Part shown: positions 48,105-55,497 of the stretch, one piece after another
Layout of the letters: every line of letters starts with the position of its first letter
Position numbering within the stretch: position 1 is the first letter of the stretch
Assembly: GCF_002795825.1 (NCBI RefSeq)
Contig: NZ_CP018800.1
Location: 62,001 to 126,000, forward strand
DNA: 64,000 bases
Direction of reading: 5' to 3'
Origin: Mariprofundus ferrinatatus
GTDB lineage: Bacteria > Pseudomonadota > Zetaproteobacteria > Mariprofundales > Mariprofundaceae
Translations under genes and position numbers: made by a program
The notes under the pieces: generated by a model
The model's input: only the letters and a program-made list of their open reading frames with translations
Databases searched by the model: none
What the model was told of the DNA's origin: nothing

Positions 48105-49427
48105 TTACCCCTTTTTGCCTGCAGGTCTGCGCCTGCTGCGATTGCGATTTCCTCCACCGGGTCTGGCACCTGCTTTCGGGCGATCATGCTGCTCGGCGCG
48201 ATCCTCTTTGCGCAGCCCCTCTGCATGTGCGTCAGGGTGGGTTGCCGCCCCGACGTCAAGCATGTGCTGCTCGATGCCCAGGAGCGGAATCTGACGGCTG
48301 ATATACATTTCGATATCGGGAAGTCCGAAACAGAATCGCTCGCATGAGAATGAGATGGCTGTTCCCTTGGCGCCGGCCCGGGCGGTACGTCCGATGCGAT
48401 GAACATAGTTTTCGGCATCTTCCGGAAGATCGTAGTTGAATACATGGGTGACGCCGTCGATATGCAGGCCGCGGCTGGCAACATCGGTGGCGACCAGAAG
48501 GTGTAGCTTGCCTTTGGTGAAATCTTCGAGAATACGCATGCGTTTTTGCTGGCGGACATCACCGGAGAGGATCCCCACCGAGAAACCGTAACGGGCCAGG
48601 TTGCGGGCAATGCGCTCGCCTGTCCGTTTTTCATTGATGAATATCATGCCGCGCTCAACCTTCGATTCGCGCAGCAGATGAACCAGCAGCGGGAATTTGT
48701 CCTCCATGCTGGTGTGGTACATCGATTCGGTAATCCCTGAAGCGGTCAAATCGCCCTCTTCGGCGCGCAGCTTTTCCGGCTCGTTCATGTGTTCGTAGGC
48801 CAGCTCCAGAACGCGGTGAGAGAGGGTTGCGGAGAACATCAGGGACTGACGCTCATCATAATTGGGAAGGCGATGCAGCATGAAACGCAGATCCTTGATG
48901 AATCCCAGGTCGAACATGCGATCTGCCTCATCGATGATCAGCATCTCTGTCTTGGAGAGTGAATAGACGCGCTTTTTCAGGTAATCGATAAGGCGACCGG
49001 GTGTGCCGATCAGGATGTCGACGCCCTTTTCAAAACCCAGCCGCTGCTTCTCGTAATCCACTCCGCCGTAAACGGTATGCAGTTTCAGATCGGTAAACTT
49101 GGCCAGCTTGGCCGCATCCTCGGATATCTGCACCACGAGCTCGCGGGTCGGTGCAATAATCAGGGCGCGCGGATGATGATTGCTGCGTCCCTTCTTCGGC
49201 TCCTGAGTCAGAAGTCGGTTGATGGCGGTGATCAGGAATGTGGCTGTTTTGCCGGTGCCGGTTCGCCCCTGTCCCGCCACATCCTTGCCCTGCAGTGTCA
49301 TCGGAAGCGCCACCTGCTGGACATCGGTCATCTCTGTAAAGCCAAGCCCCTCGATACCTTTCATCAGTGGTTCGGGAAGGCCAAGCTCGGTAAATAGGGT
49401 GGGTTTAATGACTAGGGTCTGTTTCAT
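48105..49427 (-). CDS. DEAD-box RNA helicase (RhlB/RhlE-like)
   Basis: A 440-residue RNA helicase with the Q motif (FTEMTDVQQVALP), Walker A GRTGTGKT, DEAD motif in IIDEADRMF, SAT motif, and motif VI HRIGRTARAG. After the core there is a basic, Arg/Gly/Pro-rich tail (GGGNRNRSRRRPAGKKG) that may bind RNA. The ATG at 49427 gives the normal N-terminus MKQTLVIKPTLFTELGL. It could be RhlB or RhlE; the short basic tail does not decide. Confidence 0.88.
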   Translation of the reverse strand: MKQTLVIKPTLFTELGLPEPLMKGIEGLGFTEMTDVQQVALPMTLQGKDVAGQGRTGTGKTATFLITAINRLLTQEPKKGRSNHHPRALIIAPTRELVVQISEDAAKLAKFTDLKLHTVYGGVDYEKQRLGFEKGVDILIGTPGRLIDYLKKRVYSLSKTEMLIIDEADRMFDLGFIKDLRFMLHRLPNYDERQSLMFSATLSHRVLELAYEHMNEPEKLRAEEGDLTASGITESMYHTSMEDKFPLLVHLLRESKVERGMIFINEKRTGERIARNLARYGFSVGILSGDVRQQKRMRILEDFTKGKLHLLVATDVASRGLHIDGVTHVFNYDLPEDAENYVHRIGRTARAGAKGTAISFSCERFCFGLPDIEMYISRQIPLLGIEQHMLDVGAATHPDAHAEGLRKEDRAEQHDRPKAGARPGGGNRNRSRRRPAGKKG

Positions 49428-49568
49428 GGCGGCAACTGTACGCGCTCGATGGTTACCTTGCCACAAATCTGAACGATGCTGCATTTCGCCGAGAGAGAAT
49501 CCCTGGCCTTCTTATGATTGCAGTCGTCGTTTTTAGCGCCTAGTCTGCCTGCCTCTCGCGGAAACGAC

Positions 49569-49645
49569 GGGCTCATGGCGCAATTGGTTAGCGCTACCGG
49601 CTCATAACCGGTTGGTTCCAGGTTCGAGTCCTGGTGAGCCCACCA
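49569..49645 (+). tRNA. tRNA with CAU anticodon (Ile2 or elongator Met)
   Basis: A full 77-nt cloverleaf: acceptor GGGCTCA/TGAGCCC, D stem GCGC/GCGC, anticodon stem ACCGG/CCGGT with loop CTCATAA, T arm CCAGG TTCGAGT CCTGG, and encoded CCA. The loop does not have the initiator features (three G-C pairs, C1-A72 mismatch). Anticodon CAU can be elongator Met or, if C34 becomes lysidine, Ile2; the sequence alone does not decide. Confidence 0.92.
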
Positions 49646-49683
49646 GTTTCTGCTGAAATTCTCAGGCACATTACAGGACGTTT

Positions 49684-49917
49684 ATGCCCCCTACTCCCGA
49701 AGAGATTGCTGAGCTGGTACGACTGGGAATTCCCGGCGCACAGGTGAACGTGCGTCTCTATTCAGGTGACGACCATTTCGAGATGGAGGTTGTTGCCGGG
49801 GCCTTTGCCGGAAAATCGCGTATCGCACAGCATCAGATGGTTTATGCGGCACTGGGTGAGCATATGAAGGCGGCGATTCATGCGCTGGCTCTGAAAACCT
49901 CGACCCCTAAGGAGTGA
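49684..49917 (+). CDS. BolA/IbaG-family protein
   Basis: A 77-residue BolA-like protein with the class II KH-like fold (LVRLGIPGAQVNVRLYSGDDHFEMEVV) and the conserved invariant region HQMVYAALGEHMKAAIHALAL including the metal-binding His. BolA proteins bind 2Fe-2S clusters together with monothiol glutaredoxins. The partner grxD is the next gene, six bases downstream, its AAGGAG lying in the bolA stop. Confidence 0.9.
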   Translation: MPPTPEEIAELVRLGIPGAQVNVRLYSGDDHFEMEVVAGAFAGKSRIAQHQMVYAALGEHMKAAIHALALKTSTPKE

Positions 49918-49923
49918 ATCAAC

Positions 49924-50250
49924 ATGAGTGAAACCGTTTTGCAGCAGATCGACAAGGTAGTAAAAGAAAACGACATCGTGCTGTTCATGAAGGGGACGCC
50001 GGATTTTCCGCAGTGCGGTTTTTCCCAGCGTGTTGCTGCCATTATTTCCAGTTATGATATTCCATTTGCTGCGGTGAATGTGTTACTCAGTGAAGAGGTG
50101 CGTCAGGGCATCAAGGACTATTCGAACTGGCCGACGATTCCCCAGCTCTACATCAGCGGCGAATTCATCGGCGGTTGCGATATTGTGTCGGAGATGCAGG
50201 AGAATGGTGAGCTGGCAGAACTTCTGGAACCTCTTAAAAAAGAGGCGTAA
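49924..50250 (+). CDS. grxD: Monothiol glutaredoxin Grx4
   Basis: A 108-residue monothiol glutaredoxin with the CGFS active site (PQCGFSQRV near residue 35) and the glutathione-binding WPTIPQLYISGEFIGG. It carries or delivers 2Fe-2S clusters with BolA partners. The bolA-grxD pair suggests a Fe-S sensing or delivery function. It is followed by the rpoN region. Confidence 0.94.
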   Translation: MSETVLQQIDKVVKENDIVLFMKGTPDFPQCGFSQRVAAIISSYDIPFAAVNVLLSEEVRQGIKDYSNWPTIPQLYISGEFIGGCDIVSEMQENGELAELLEPLKKEA

Positions 50251-50286
50251 GGTATCAGCTCAAGCCGATCTGGCAGGAGCCGCGAC

Positions 50287-50315
50287 TTGATATTTTACCT
50301 AATCTGAGTTATAAC
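50287..50315 (+). promoter_or_regulatory. Sigma-70 promoter candidate for rpoN
   Basis: TTGATA (50287-50292) and TATAAC (50310-50315) are separated by 17 bases; each differs from consensus by one base. The predicted start is near 50322, giving a leader of about 113 bases before rpoN. A 36-residue ORF starts almost at that point. Confidence 0.7.
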
Positions 50316-50325
50316 AAGGATGTTG

Positions 50326-50436
50326 ATGGCACTCTATGTTTGTTTCAATCACGACTTCTCAAGCGGTTCTTCTCCGCAGCAGCAACACTACAACCTGAAC
50401 GATACTGTTTTTGTACAGGCGTTGACTAATTATTGA
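50326..50436 (+). CDS. Leader ORF coupled to rpoN, 36 aa
   Basis: An ATG preceded by AAGGA opens a 36-codon frame ending TAT TGA, whose TGA overlaps the rpoN ATG (TGATG). rpoN has no Shine-Dalgarno of its own, so translation of this frame would supply ribosomes to rpoN. The product (MALYVCFNHDFSSGSSPQQQ...) is not recognised. It could also be a chance frame. If the predicted promoter is right, its SD lies before the transcript start, so the ORF would be nearly leaderless. Confidence 0.4.
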   Translation: MALYVCFNHDFSSGSSPQQQHYNLNDTVFVQALTNY

Positions 50437-51827
50437 TGGATACCCGGCTTACTCATAAACTGGGACAAAGACTCTCACTGACCCCTCAGCTCACTCAGAG
50501 CCTCAAGGTGCTGGCCATGAACAGCATCGAACTTGAGCACTATCTGGAGGAGTCGGTCGAGAGCAATCCCCTGTTGGAGGTAGATCAGGAGTCGTTCACC
50601 CCGGACGAGGCCGGTGCACAGCAGCGTGCGCTCGAAATGGATGAGCAGGAGCAGTGGAAGGAGCAGGGGGACAACCGCTGGGAGACGATGTACTCCAGCT
50701 CCACTCGCGATGACATGCCTGATCGTGAACAGATGTGGCAGGATGAGTTAAGCCTTGGCGACTCGCTACATGAGCAGGTGGATCGGGAGCCTATGGATGA
50801 TGTCGATCGCGAGATTGCCCATGTCATTATCGATTCGCTTGATGATGATGGTTACTTCCGCAACGATCCTGCTGAATTTGCTGAAGAAATGTCGGAGTTG
50901 CCCGGTATCGATGGTGAAAGGGTTGAAAAGGTGCTTGTCGAAGTGGTGCATCAGCTTGAGCCGGCCGGGCTTGGCGCACGGGATTTGACCGAATGCCTGT
51001 TGCTGCAGCTCGAGGATGATTCGGAAATCGATCTTTTGGTGCGGCGTCTCCTGCTGCACTTTCCTCAGGATCTTTTTGCTTCGGATTCAGAGCTTGCCAG
51101 GATGGCCGGCAGCACGGAAGAGCTTATTGCTCAGGCCCGGCTTCGCATGCGCCGCCTTGATCCTTTTCCCGGCCACGGTATGCGCGGCGATAACAACTTT
51201 TATGTGCATCCCGAGATTATCTTTCGCCGCACCAACAGCAACGAGATCGAGGTGGAGGTGCCAACATCGGGATGGCGCGGCATCCGCCTGAATGAGCAGT
51301 GGCAGGGGCATGAGTGGACCGGCAAGGACAAGGAGTTTATGGCCGAAGCGATGAAAGAGGCCAAGTGGCTCCTGCAAGCGCTTGATCAGCGTAGCGAAAC
51401 ATTGATGAAAGTGGCAATCTGTCTCGCTCAGCGGCAGCGGGCATTCCTTGAGTATGGAATGTTAGGGTTGAAGCCGTTGACGCTTCAGGATGTGGCCGAT
51501 GAGGTCGGTTTGCACGAGTCGACGATTTCGCGTGTTACCAACGGCAAGTATGCCGATACACCTGTAGGGCTGGTTGAGTTGCGACGCTTTTTCTCGGCCG
51601 GTCTTCCAACGCGTGGCGGCGGTACCATTTCAGTGTATCGTGTTCAGCAGCGTGTAAGAGCGCTGATTGGATCGGAGCCACCCGGCAAGCCGATTTCCGA
51701 TCAGGCGATTGCCGAGCGACTGCAGGCGGAGGGGATCGAAATCGCCCGCAGAACCGTGGCGAAGTATCGCGAACAGTTAGGGCTGCCTCCGAGCAGCCAG
51801 CGGCGGCGTGCCGCATCATCACGCTGA
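50436..51827 (+). CDS. rpoN: Sigma-54 factor RpoN
   Basis: A 463-residue alternative sigma factor. The activator-interacting glutamine/leucine-rich region I is at the N-terminus (RLSLTPQLTQSLKVLAMNSIELEHYL), followed by an acidic region II, the core-binding domain and the RpoN box ARRTVAKYRE near the end. It directs nitrogen and other activator-dependent genes. The ATG at 50436 lies inside the stop of an upstream micro-ORF (TGATG). rpoN often precedes hpf and ptsN, as here. Confidence 0.95.
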   Translation: MDTRLTHKLGQRLSLTPQLTQSLKVLAMNSIELEHYLEESVESNPLLEVDQESFTPDEAGAQQRALEMDEQEQWKEQGDNRWETMYSSSTRDDMPDREQMWQDELSLGDSLHEQVDREPMDDVDREIAHVIIDSLDDDGYFRNDPAEFAEEMSELPGIDGERVEKVLVEVVHQLEPAGLGARDLTECLLLQLEDDSEIDLLVRRLLLHFPQDLFASDSELARMAGSTEELIAQARLRMRRLDPFPGHGMRGDNNFYVHPEIIFRRTNSNEIEVEVPTSGWRGIRLNEQWQGHEWTGKDKEFMAEAMKEAKWLLQALDQRSETLMKVAICLAQRQRAFLEYGMLGLKPLTLQDVADEVGLHESTISRVTNGKYADTPVGLVELRRFFSAGLPTRGGGTISVYRVQQRVRALIGSEPPGKPISDQAIAERLQAEGIEIARRTVAKYREQLGLPPSSQRRRAASSR

Positions 51828-51849
51828 GACTGGCCGTCAGGTCAGTCGA

Positions 51850-51878
51850 CCGGCTCCGGGAATTTTTCTGGTAGCCGG
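51850..51878 (+). other. Stem-loop between rpoN and hpf
   Basis: CCGGCT (51850-51855) pairs with AGCCGG (51873-51878); a second short stem CCGG/CTGG forms inside with a G-U pair, and the loop is AT-rich. No T run follows, so it is not a clear terminator. Its function is unknown. Confidence 0.4.
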
Positions 51879-51972
51879 ACACAAGGAGGGACTACAGGAG
51901 AATCCCTTCTGAAAGTAGCGAGACCATGGATGGACTTTCTACTATTATTCATTCCAATGCGGAGGTAACACC

Positions 51973-52536
51973 ATGCAAGTATCCATTACCGGACGTCATG
52001 TAGAACTCACGGAACCGCTCAAGGCGTATGTGAACGATAAGCTGCAACACCTGAAACACTCATTCGACCATGTCGTAGATGTTCATGTTGTACTGTCGGT
52101 CGAGAAGTTTCGCCAGCGCTGTGAGGTTGGCATGCAGGCCAGTGGAGTCAATATCCACGGCAGCCACGAGACGGAGGATATGTATGCATCGATTGACGGG
52201 GTTGTCGACAAGCTGAATCGTCAGCTCAAGCGCTATCGTGCAAAACTTCGCCGGCACCAGAATGGCGGCCAGCGCGAGGGTCGTGAGATCAAGGTCTCTC
52301 ACCGCGTTCTGGATATTGCACACGACAAAGAGGAGCTGACAGAAGACCACCAGCCTGAAACATTGCGTCATGAGCAGATCGAAGCCAAACCGATGAGCGT
52401 AGATGAGGCTGTGATGCAGCTTGAGCTTGGCAGTCGCGACCTGCTTTTCTTCACCAACGGCCAGACCGAACAGCTGAATGCAATCTACCGCAGGCCTGAT
52501 GGCGCGCTCAGCTGGATCGAGCCGGAAGCTGCCTGA
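51973..52536 (+). CDS. hpf: Long-form ribosome hibernation promoting factor HPF
   Basis: A 187-residue HPF: N-terminal S30AE domain (MQVSITGRHVELTEPLKAYVNDKL) with basic patches, a linker, and the C-terminal dimerisation domain (KPMSVDEAVMQLELGSRDLLFFTN...AIYRRPDGALSWIEP) that marks the long form. One long HPF can dimerise 70S ribosomes to 100S without RMF. GGAGG before the ATG is a strong ribosome site. Its place between rpoN and ptsN is common. Confidence 0.94.
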   Translation: MQVSITGRHVELTEPLKAYVNDKLQHLKHSFDHVVDVHVVLSVEKFRQRCEVGMQASGVNIHGSHETEDMYASIDGVVDKLNRQLKRYRAKLRRHQNGGQREGREIKVSHRVLDIAHDKEELTEDHQPETLRHEQIEAKPMSVDEAVMQLELGSRDLLFFTNGQTEQLNAIYRRPDGALSWIEPEAA

Positions 52537-52559
52537 TCGTCGGCGAGAGTAAGAGAGTC

Positions 52560-53000
52560 GTGGAGTTGCTTACAGCCGAGCATGTCATGCTCGATTCAGA
52601 GGCGCGTGGTAAGCGGGCTTTAATCACCGAGCTGGCCCATATGCTGACCTCCATCGACCCGGACAGGGTGATGGAGGTCGTCATGGCCCGCGAACAGCTC
52701 GGCAGTACCGGTATCGGCCACGGTGTCGCTATTCCTCACGGGCGCATGCCCGACCTTAACCTTCCCATTCTGGCGCTGGCCCGTCACCCGGAAGGGGTCG
52801 ACTTCGACTCGATTGACAGTGAACCGGTGCATATTGCCGTGCTGTTGCTGGTGCCCGATTCGGATGATCGCCAGCATCTGGAACTGCTGGCCCAGCTGGC
52901 CAGGACACTGCAGCAGAAGAGCATTCGGGATGAGGTGATGGCGGCAGACAGCAGTGAAAAAATAGCTGCCATTTTCTCAAGTCGGGTAAGGCTCTCATAA
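52560..53000 (+). CDS. ptsN: PTS EIIA-Ntr PtsN
   Basis: A 146-residue EIIA-Ntr with the phosphorylated His60 in GIGHGVAIPHGRMP. It is a regulatory phosphate acceptor tied to nitrogen and potassium control, not sugar transport. The GTG start has AAGAGAG upstream. The stop overlaps the hprK ATG (TAATG), starting the run of coupled genes hprK-rapZ-EIIA-ptsH-ptsI. Confidence 0.93.
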   Translation: MELLTAEHVMLDSEARGKRALITELAHMLTSIDPDRVMEVVMAREQLGSTGIGHGVAIPHGRMPDLNLPILALARHPEGVDFDSIDSEPVHIAVLLLVPDSDDRQHLELLAQLARTLQQKSIRDEVMAADSSEKIAAIFSSRVRLS

Positions 53001-53944
53001 TGGCTCAGGCCCGCCGTATCACGATTCGTGAACTGCTGGCCGCACAGGGTGAGATTGCCAGGATGCGCCTGCTGGTCGGCGAGGCGGGGCTCGATCGTTA
53101 CATCGATCACCCGAGAATGCAGAAGCCGTCGCTCGCTTTTGCAGGGTTTATCGACAATTTGAGTGATTATCGTCTGCAGGTGGTTGGCAAAACCGAACTC
53201 GATTATCTGGCTACCCGAAGTACGGAAGAGCAGAAGAAGGCGGTTGACGCCGTCTTTGATCTTCGTCTTGCCGGTGTTGTCATCACTCGAGGACAGGAGC
53301 CGCCGGCGATTATTCTTGAAGCAGCCAGGCGAACCGATACGCCGTTGCTGGTTTCCGAACTGCCCAGTTCGACCTTCATGACCAACATGATGTTATATCT
53401 TTCACAGCGTCTTGCGCCTGTGGTCTATCAGCATGGTGTCTACATGGATATTTTCGGGCTGGGGGTGCTGATTACCGGCTCCAGCGGCATCGGCAAGAGC
53501 GAGGTGGGGCTGGAGCTGATCAGTCGCGGCAGTCGTCTGATTGCCGATGATATGGTTGAGTTTTCGAGGAAGGGGCCCACCGCCATTGTCGGTCGCAGCC
53601 CCGACACCTTGCGTTATCACATGGAGATTCGCGGCCTCGGTATCCTCAATATCCGTGACCTCTACGGTGCAGCAGCGATTACCGATGCCAAACGGCTCAG
53701 CCTTGTCGTTGAACTTGTGCCCTGGGATCAGGTGGCAGCCGAGGATCGTGTGCTTGGCGAGGACAGCGAAACCGAAATTCTCGAGGTGTCAATTGCCCGC
53801 GTACCGATCCCGATCCGGACCGGCCGCTCGCTTGCCGTGCTTGTTGAGGTCGCGGCGCGTAACCAGTTGCTCAAACAGCGGGGCATTCACAGCGGCGAGG
53901 CATTTGTGAAATCACTGCAGGAACGGATCAGGAAGGGCAGTTAA
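53000..53944 (+). CDS. hprK: HPr kinase/phosphorylase
   Basis: A 314-residue bifunctional enzyme that phosphorylates or dephosphorylates Ser46 of HPr. The Walker A is GSSGIGKSEVGLELI (residues about 155-170) and the HprK signature LGILNIRDLYG follows. HprK in proteobacteria occurs mainly in alpha, beta, delta and related lineages. The ptsH gene two genes downstream keeps Ser46, so the pair is complete. Confidence 0.95.
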   Translation: MAQARRITIRELLAAQGEIARMRLLVGEAGLDRYIDHPRMQKPSLAFAGFIDNLSDYRLQVVGKTELDYLATRSTEEQKKAVDAVFDLRLAGVVITRGQEPPAIILEAARRTDTPLLVSELPSSTFMTNMMLYLSQRLAPVVYQHGVYMDIFGLGVLITGSSGIGKSEVGLELISRGSRLIADDMVEFSRKGPTAIVGRSPDTLRYHMEIRGLGILNIRDLYGAAAITDAKRLSLVVELVPWDQVAAEDRVLGEDSETEILEVSIARVPIPIRTGRSLAVLVEVAARNQLLKQRGIHSGEAFVKSLQERIRKGS

Positions 53945-54826
53945 GTGATTCTGATCAGTGGCCTCTCCGGTGCTGGCAAGAGTACTGTTCTGCATGCGCT
54001 GGAAGATGCGGGGTACTTCTGCACCGATAATCTGCCGCTGGAGATGCTGCGCGACTGGTCGATGATCATGCGGCTGCGCAAACGCCCGGCCGCCGTCTGT
54101 CTTGATGCCCGCAGCGGTTTTACAGCGCACGCTATCCGGGTCACAATCCAAGAGACGCTGGCCGAAGAGGATTGGAGGCTGCTTTTCATTGAGGCGGAGG
54201 ATGAGGTGTTGCGTCGCCGTTTCTCCACGGTAAAGCGGCGCCACCCGTTTCCGGGAGGCGTGGATATCATGGACTCGATCCGCCTGGAGCGTGAAAGCCT
54301 GATGCCGATCCGCAATATTGCAGACCTTGTTCTCGACAGCTCCCATCTTACCCCCTACGAACTTGCCGAGCGTGCTGAAGAGTTCTGGCAGAAGCCGGAG
54401 GTGCAAAGAGAACGAATGCACTGCACAATGATGTCATTCAGCTACAAGCATGGCCTGCCATCGATGGCTGACGTGGTGTTCGACATGCGCTTCCTGCCCA
54501 ACCCCCACTATGTTCCTGAACTGGCCCAGCAGACCGGCCGCGATGGCGAAGTGATCGAATTTCTGGAAGCCCGCGAGGAGGTTGGTGAAGCGGAGAAGCA
54601 TATCCGGCAGTGGCTCGGCTTTGCCTGGCCGATGATTCGCAAGGAGCGAAAACAGTATTTTACTGTCGCATTCGGCTGCAGCGGCGGACGCCACCGCTCC
54701 GTATATATGGCCGAAAAGATAGCCGACTGGCTGGCCCGCGAGGAGATGGCCCTGCCTGTGATTCAGCACCGGGAGCTGAGCATTGTCGAGCGCAGGCATG
54801 TTGAACAGAAAGGAGAGGAATCGTGA
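53945..54826 (+). CDS. rapZ: RapZ/YvcJ-family nucleotide-binding protein
   Basis: A 293-residue P-loop protein with Walker A GLSGAGKST at the N-terminus and the C-terminal motif FGCSGGRHRSVYMAE. In Enterobacteria RapZ delivers small RNAs of the GlmS pathway to RNase E; in other groups YvcJ has a GTP-binding role. The GTG start follows the hprK stop directly. The stop overlaps the next GTG (GTGA). Confidence 0.93.
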   Translation: MILISGLSGAGKSTVLHALEDAGYFCTDNLPLEMLRDWSMIMRLRKRPAAVCLDARSGFTAHAIRVTIQETLAEEDWRLLFIEAEDEVLRRRFSTVKRRHPFPGGVDIMDSIRLERESLMPIRNIADLVLDSSHLTPYELAERAEEFWQKPEVQRERMHCTMMSFSYKHGLPSMADVVFDMRFLPNPHYVPELAQQTGRDGEVIEFLEAREEVGEAEKHIRQWLGFAWPMIRKERKQYFTVAFGCSGGRHRSVYMAEKIADWLAREEMALPVIQHRELSIVERRHVEQKGEES

Positions 54827-55233
54827 TCGGGATTGTCGTGATTGGCCATGCCTCTATTGCTTCTGAAATGCGTAAAGCGCTGGAGCACGTGGTGGGCGAG
54901 CAGTCGTTAATTGAGACGCTGGATGTGGTTGCCGGGGATTCTCCCGAGCAGCTTTCTAAAACACTGCGCGCAATGATCCGCGGATGCGATGTCGGTGAGG
55001 GTGTTCTGCTGCTGGCGGATATGTTTGGCGGTACGCCCTGCAATGTGGCGATGGGCGCGCTGGAGAAGGGGCGCGTCGAGGTGGTGTCGGGATTCAATCT
55101 GCCGCTGCTGATCAAGGCTGCGACACTGCGCAATACGGTTCATGATCTCTCTGAATTCGCCGCTCAGGTGGTGGAGTCTGGCAGGCTCTATATGCGTGTT
55201 GCCCCGCGCCTGGATGAGAGCCGTAATGGCTGA
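54823..55233 (+). CDS. PTS EIIA of mannose type
   Basis: A 136-residue EIIA(Man) domain with the phosphorylated His9 in VIGHASIASEM and the later MFGGTPCNVA motif. No EIIB, EIIC or EIID is near, so it is an orphan regulatory domain, as in ptsNtr clusters of alpha and beta proteobacteria. Its GTG start overlaps the rapZ stop and its stop overlaps the ptsH start by eight bases. Confidence 0.9.
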   Translation: MIGIVVIGHASIASEMRKALEHVVGEQSLIETLDVVAGDSPEQLSKTLRAMIRGCDVGEGVLLLADMFGGTPCNVAMGALEKGRVEVVSGFNLPLLIKAATLRNTVHDLSEFAAQVVESGRLYMRVAPRLDESRNG

Positions 55234-55495
55234 GCGCTATATCCGAATTCGAAACAAGCTGGGGCTGCATGCGCGTGCCTCTGCCAAACTGGCAACCGAG
55301 GCCGGACGCTTCAAAAGCGAGGTGATGTTGATCAGGGATGAGATCGAGGTGAACTGTAAAAGCATCATGGGTATCATGATGCTGGCTGCCTGCAAGGGTA
55401 CAGAACTGATGCTTCGTGCTGATGGCGATGATGCGGATGTTGCGCTCGATGCCATTGAAGCACTGGTCAACGACCGCTTCGGCGAGGGCGAATAG
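55226..55495 (+). CDS. ptsH: Phosphocarrier protein HPr
   Basis: An 89-residue HPr with the active-site His15 in KLGLHARAS and the regulatory Ser46 in CKSIMGIMML. It receives phosphate from Enzyme I and passes it to EIIA-Ntr and the mannose-type EIIA. HprK can phosphorylate Ser46. The ATG at 55226 lies inside the EIIA gene end. Confidence 0.94.
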   Translation: MAERYIRIRNKLGLHARASAKLATEAGRFKSEVMLIRDEIEVNCKSIMGIMMLAACKGTELMLRADGDDADVALDAIEALVNDRFGEGE

Positions 55496-55497
55496 CG

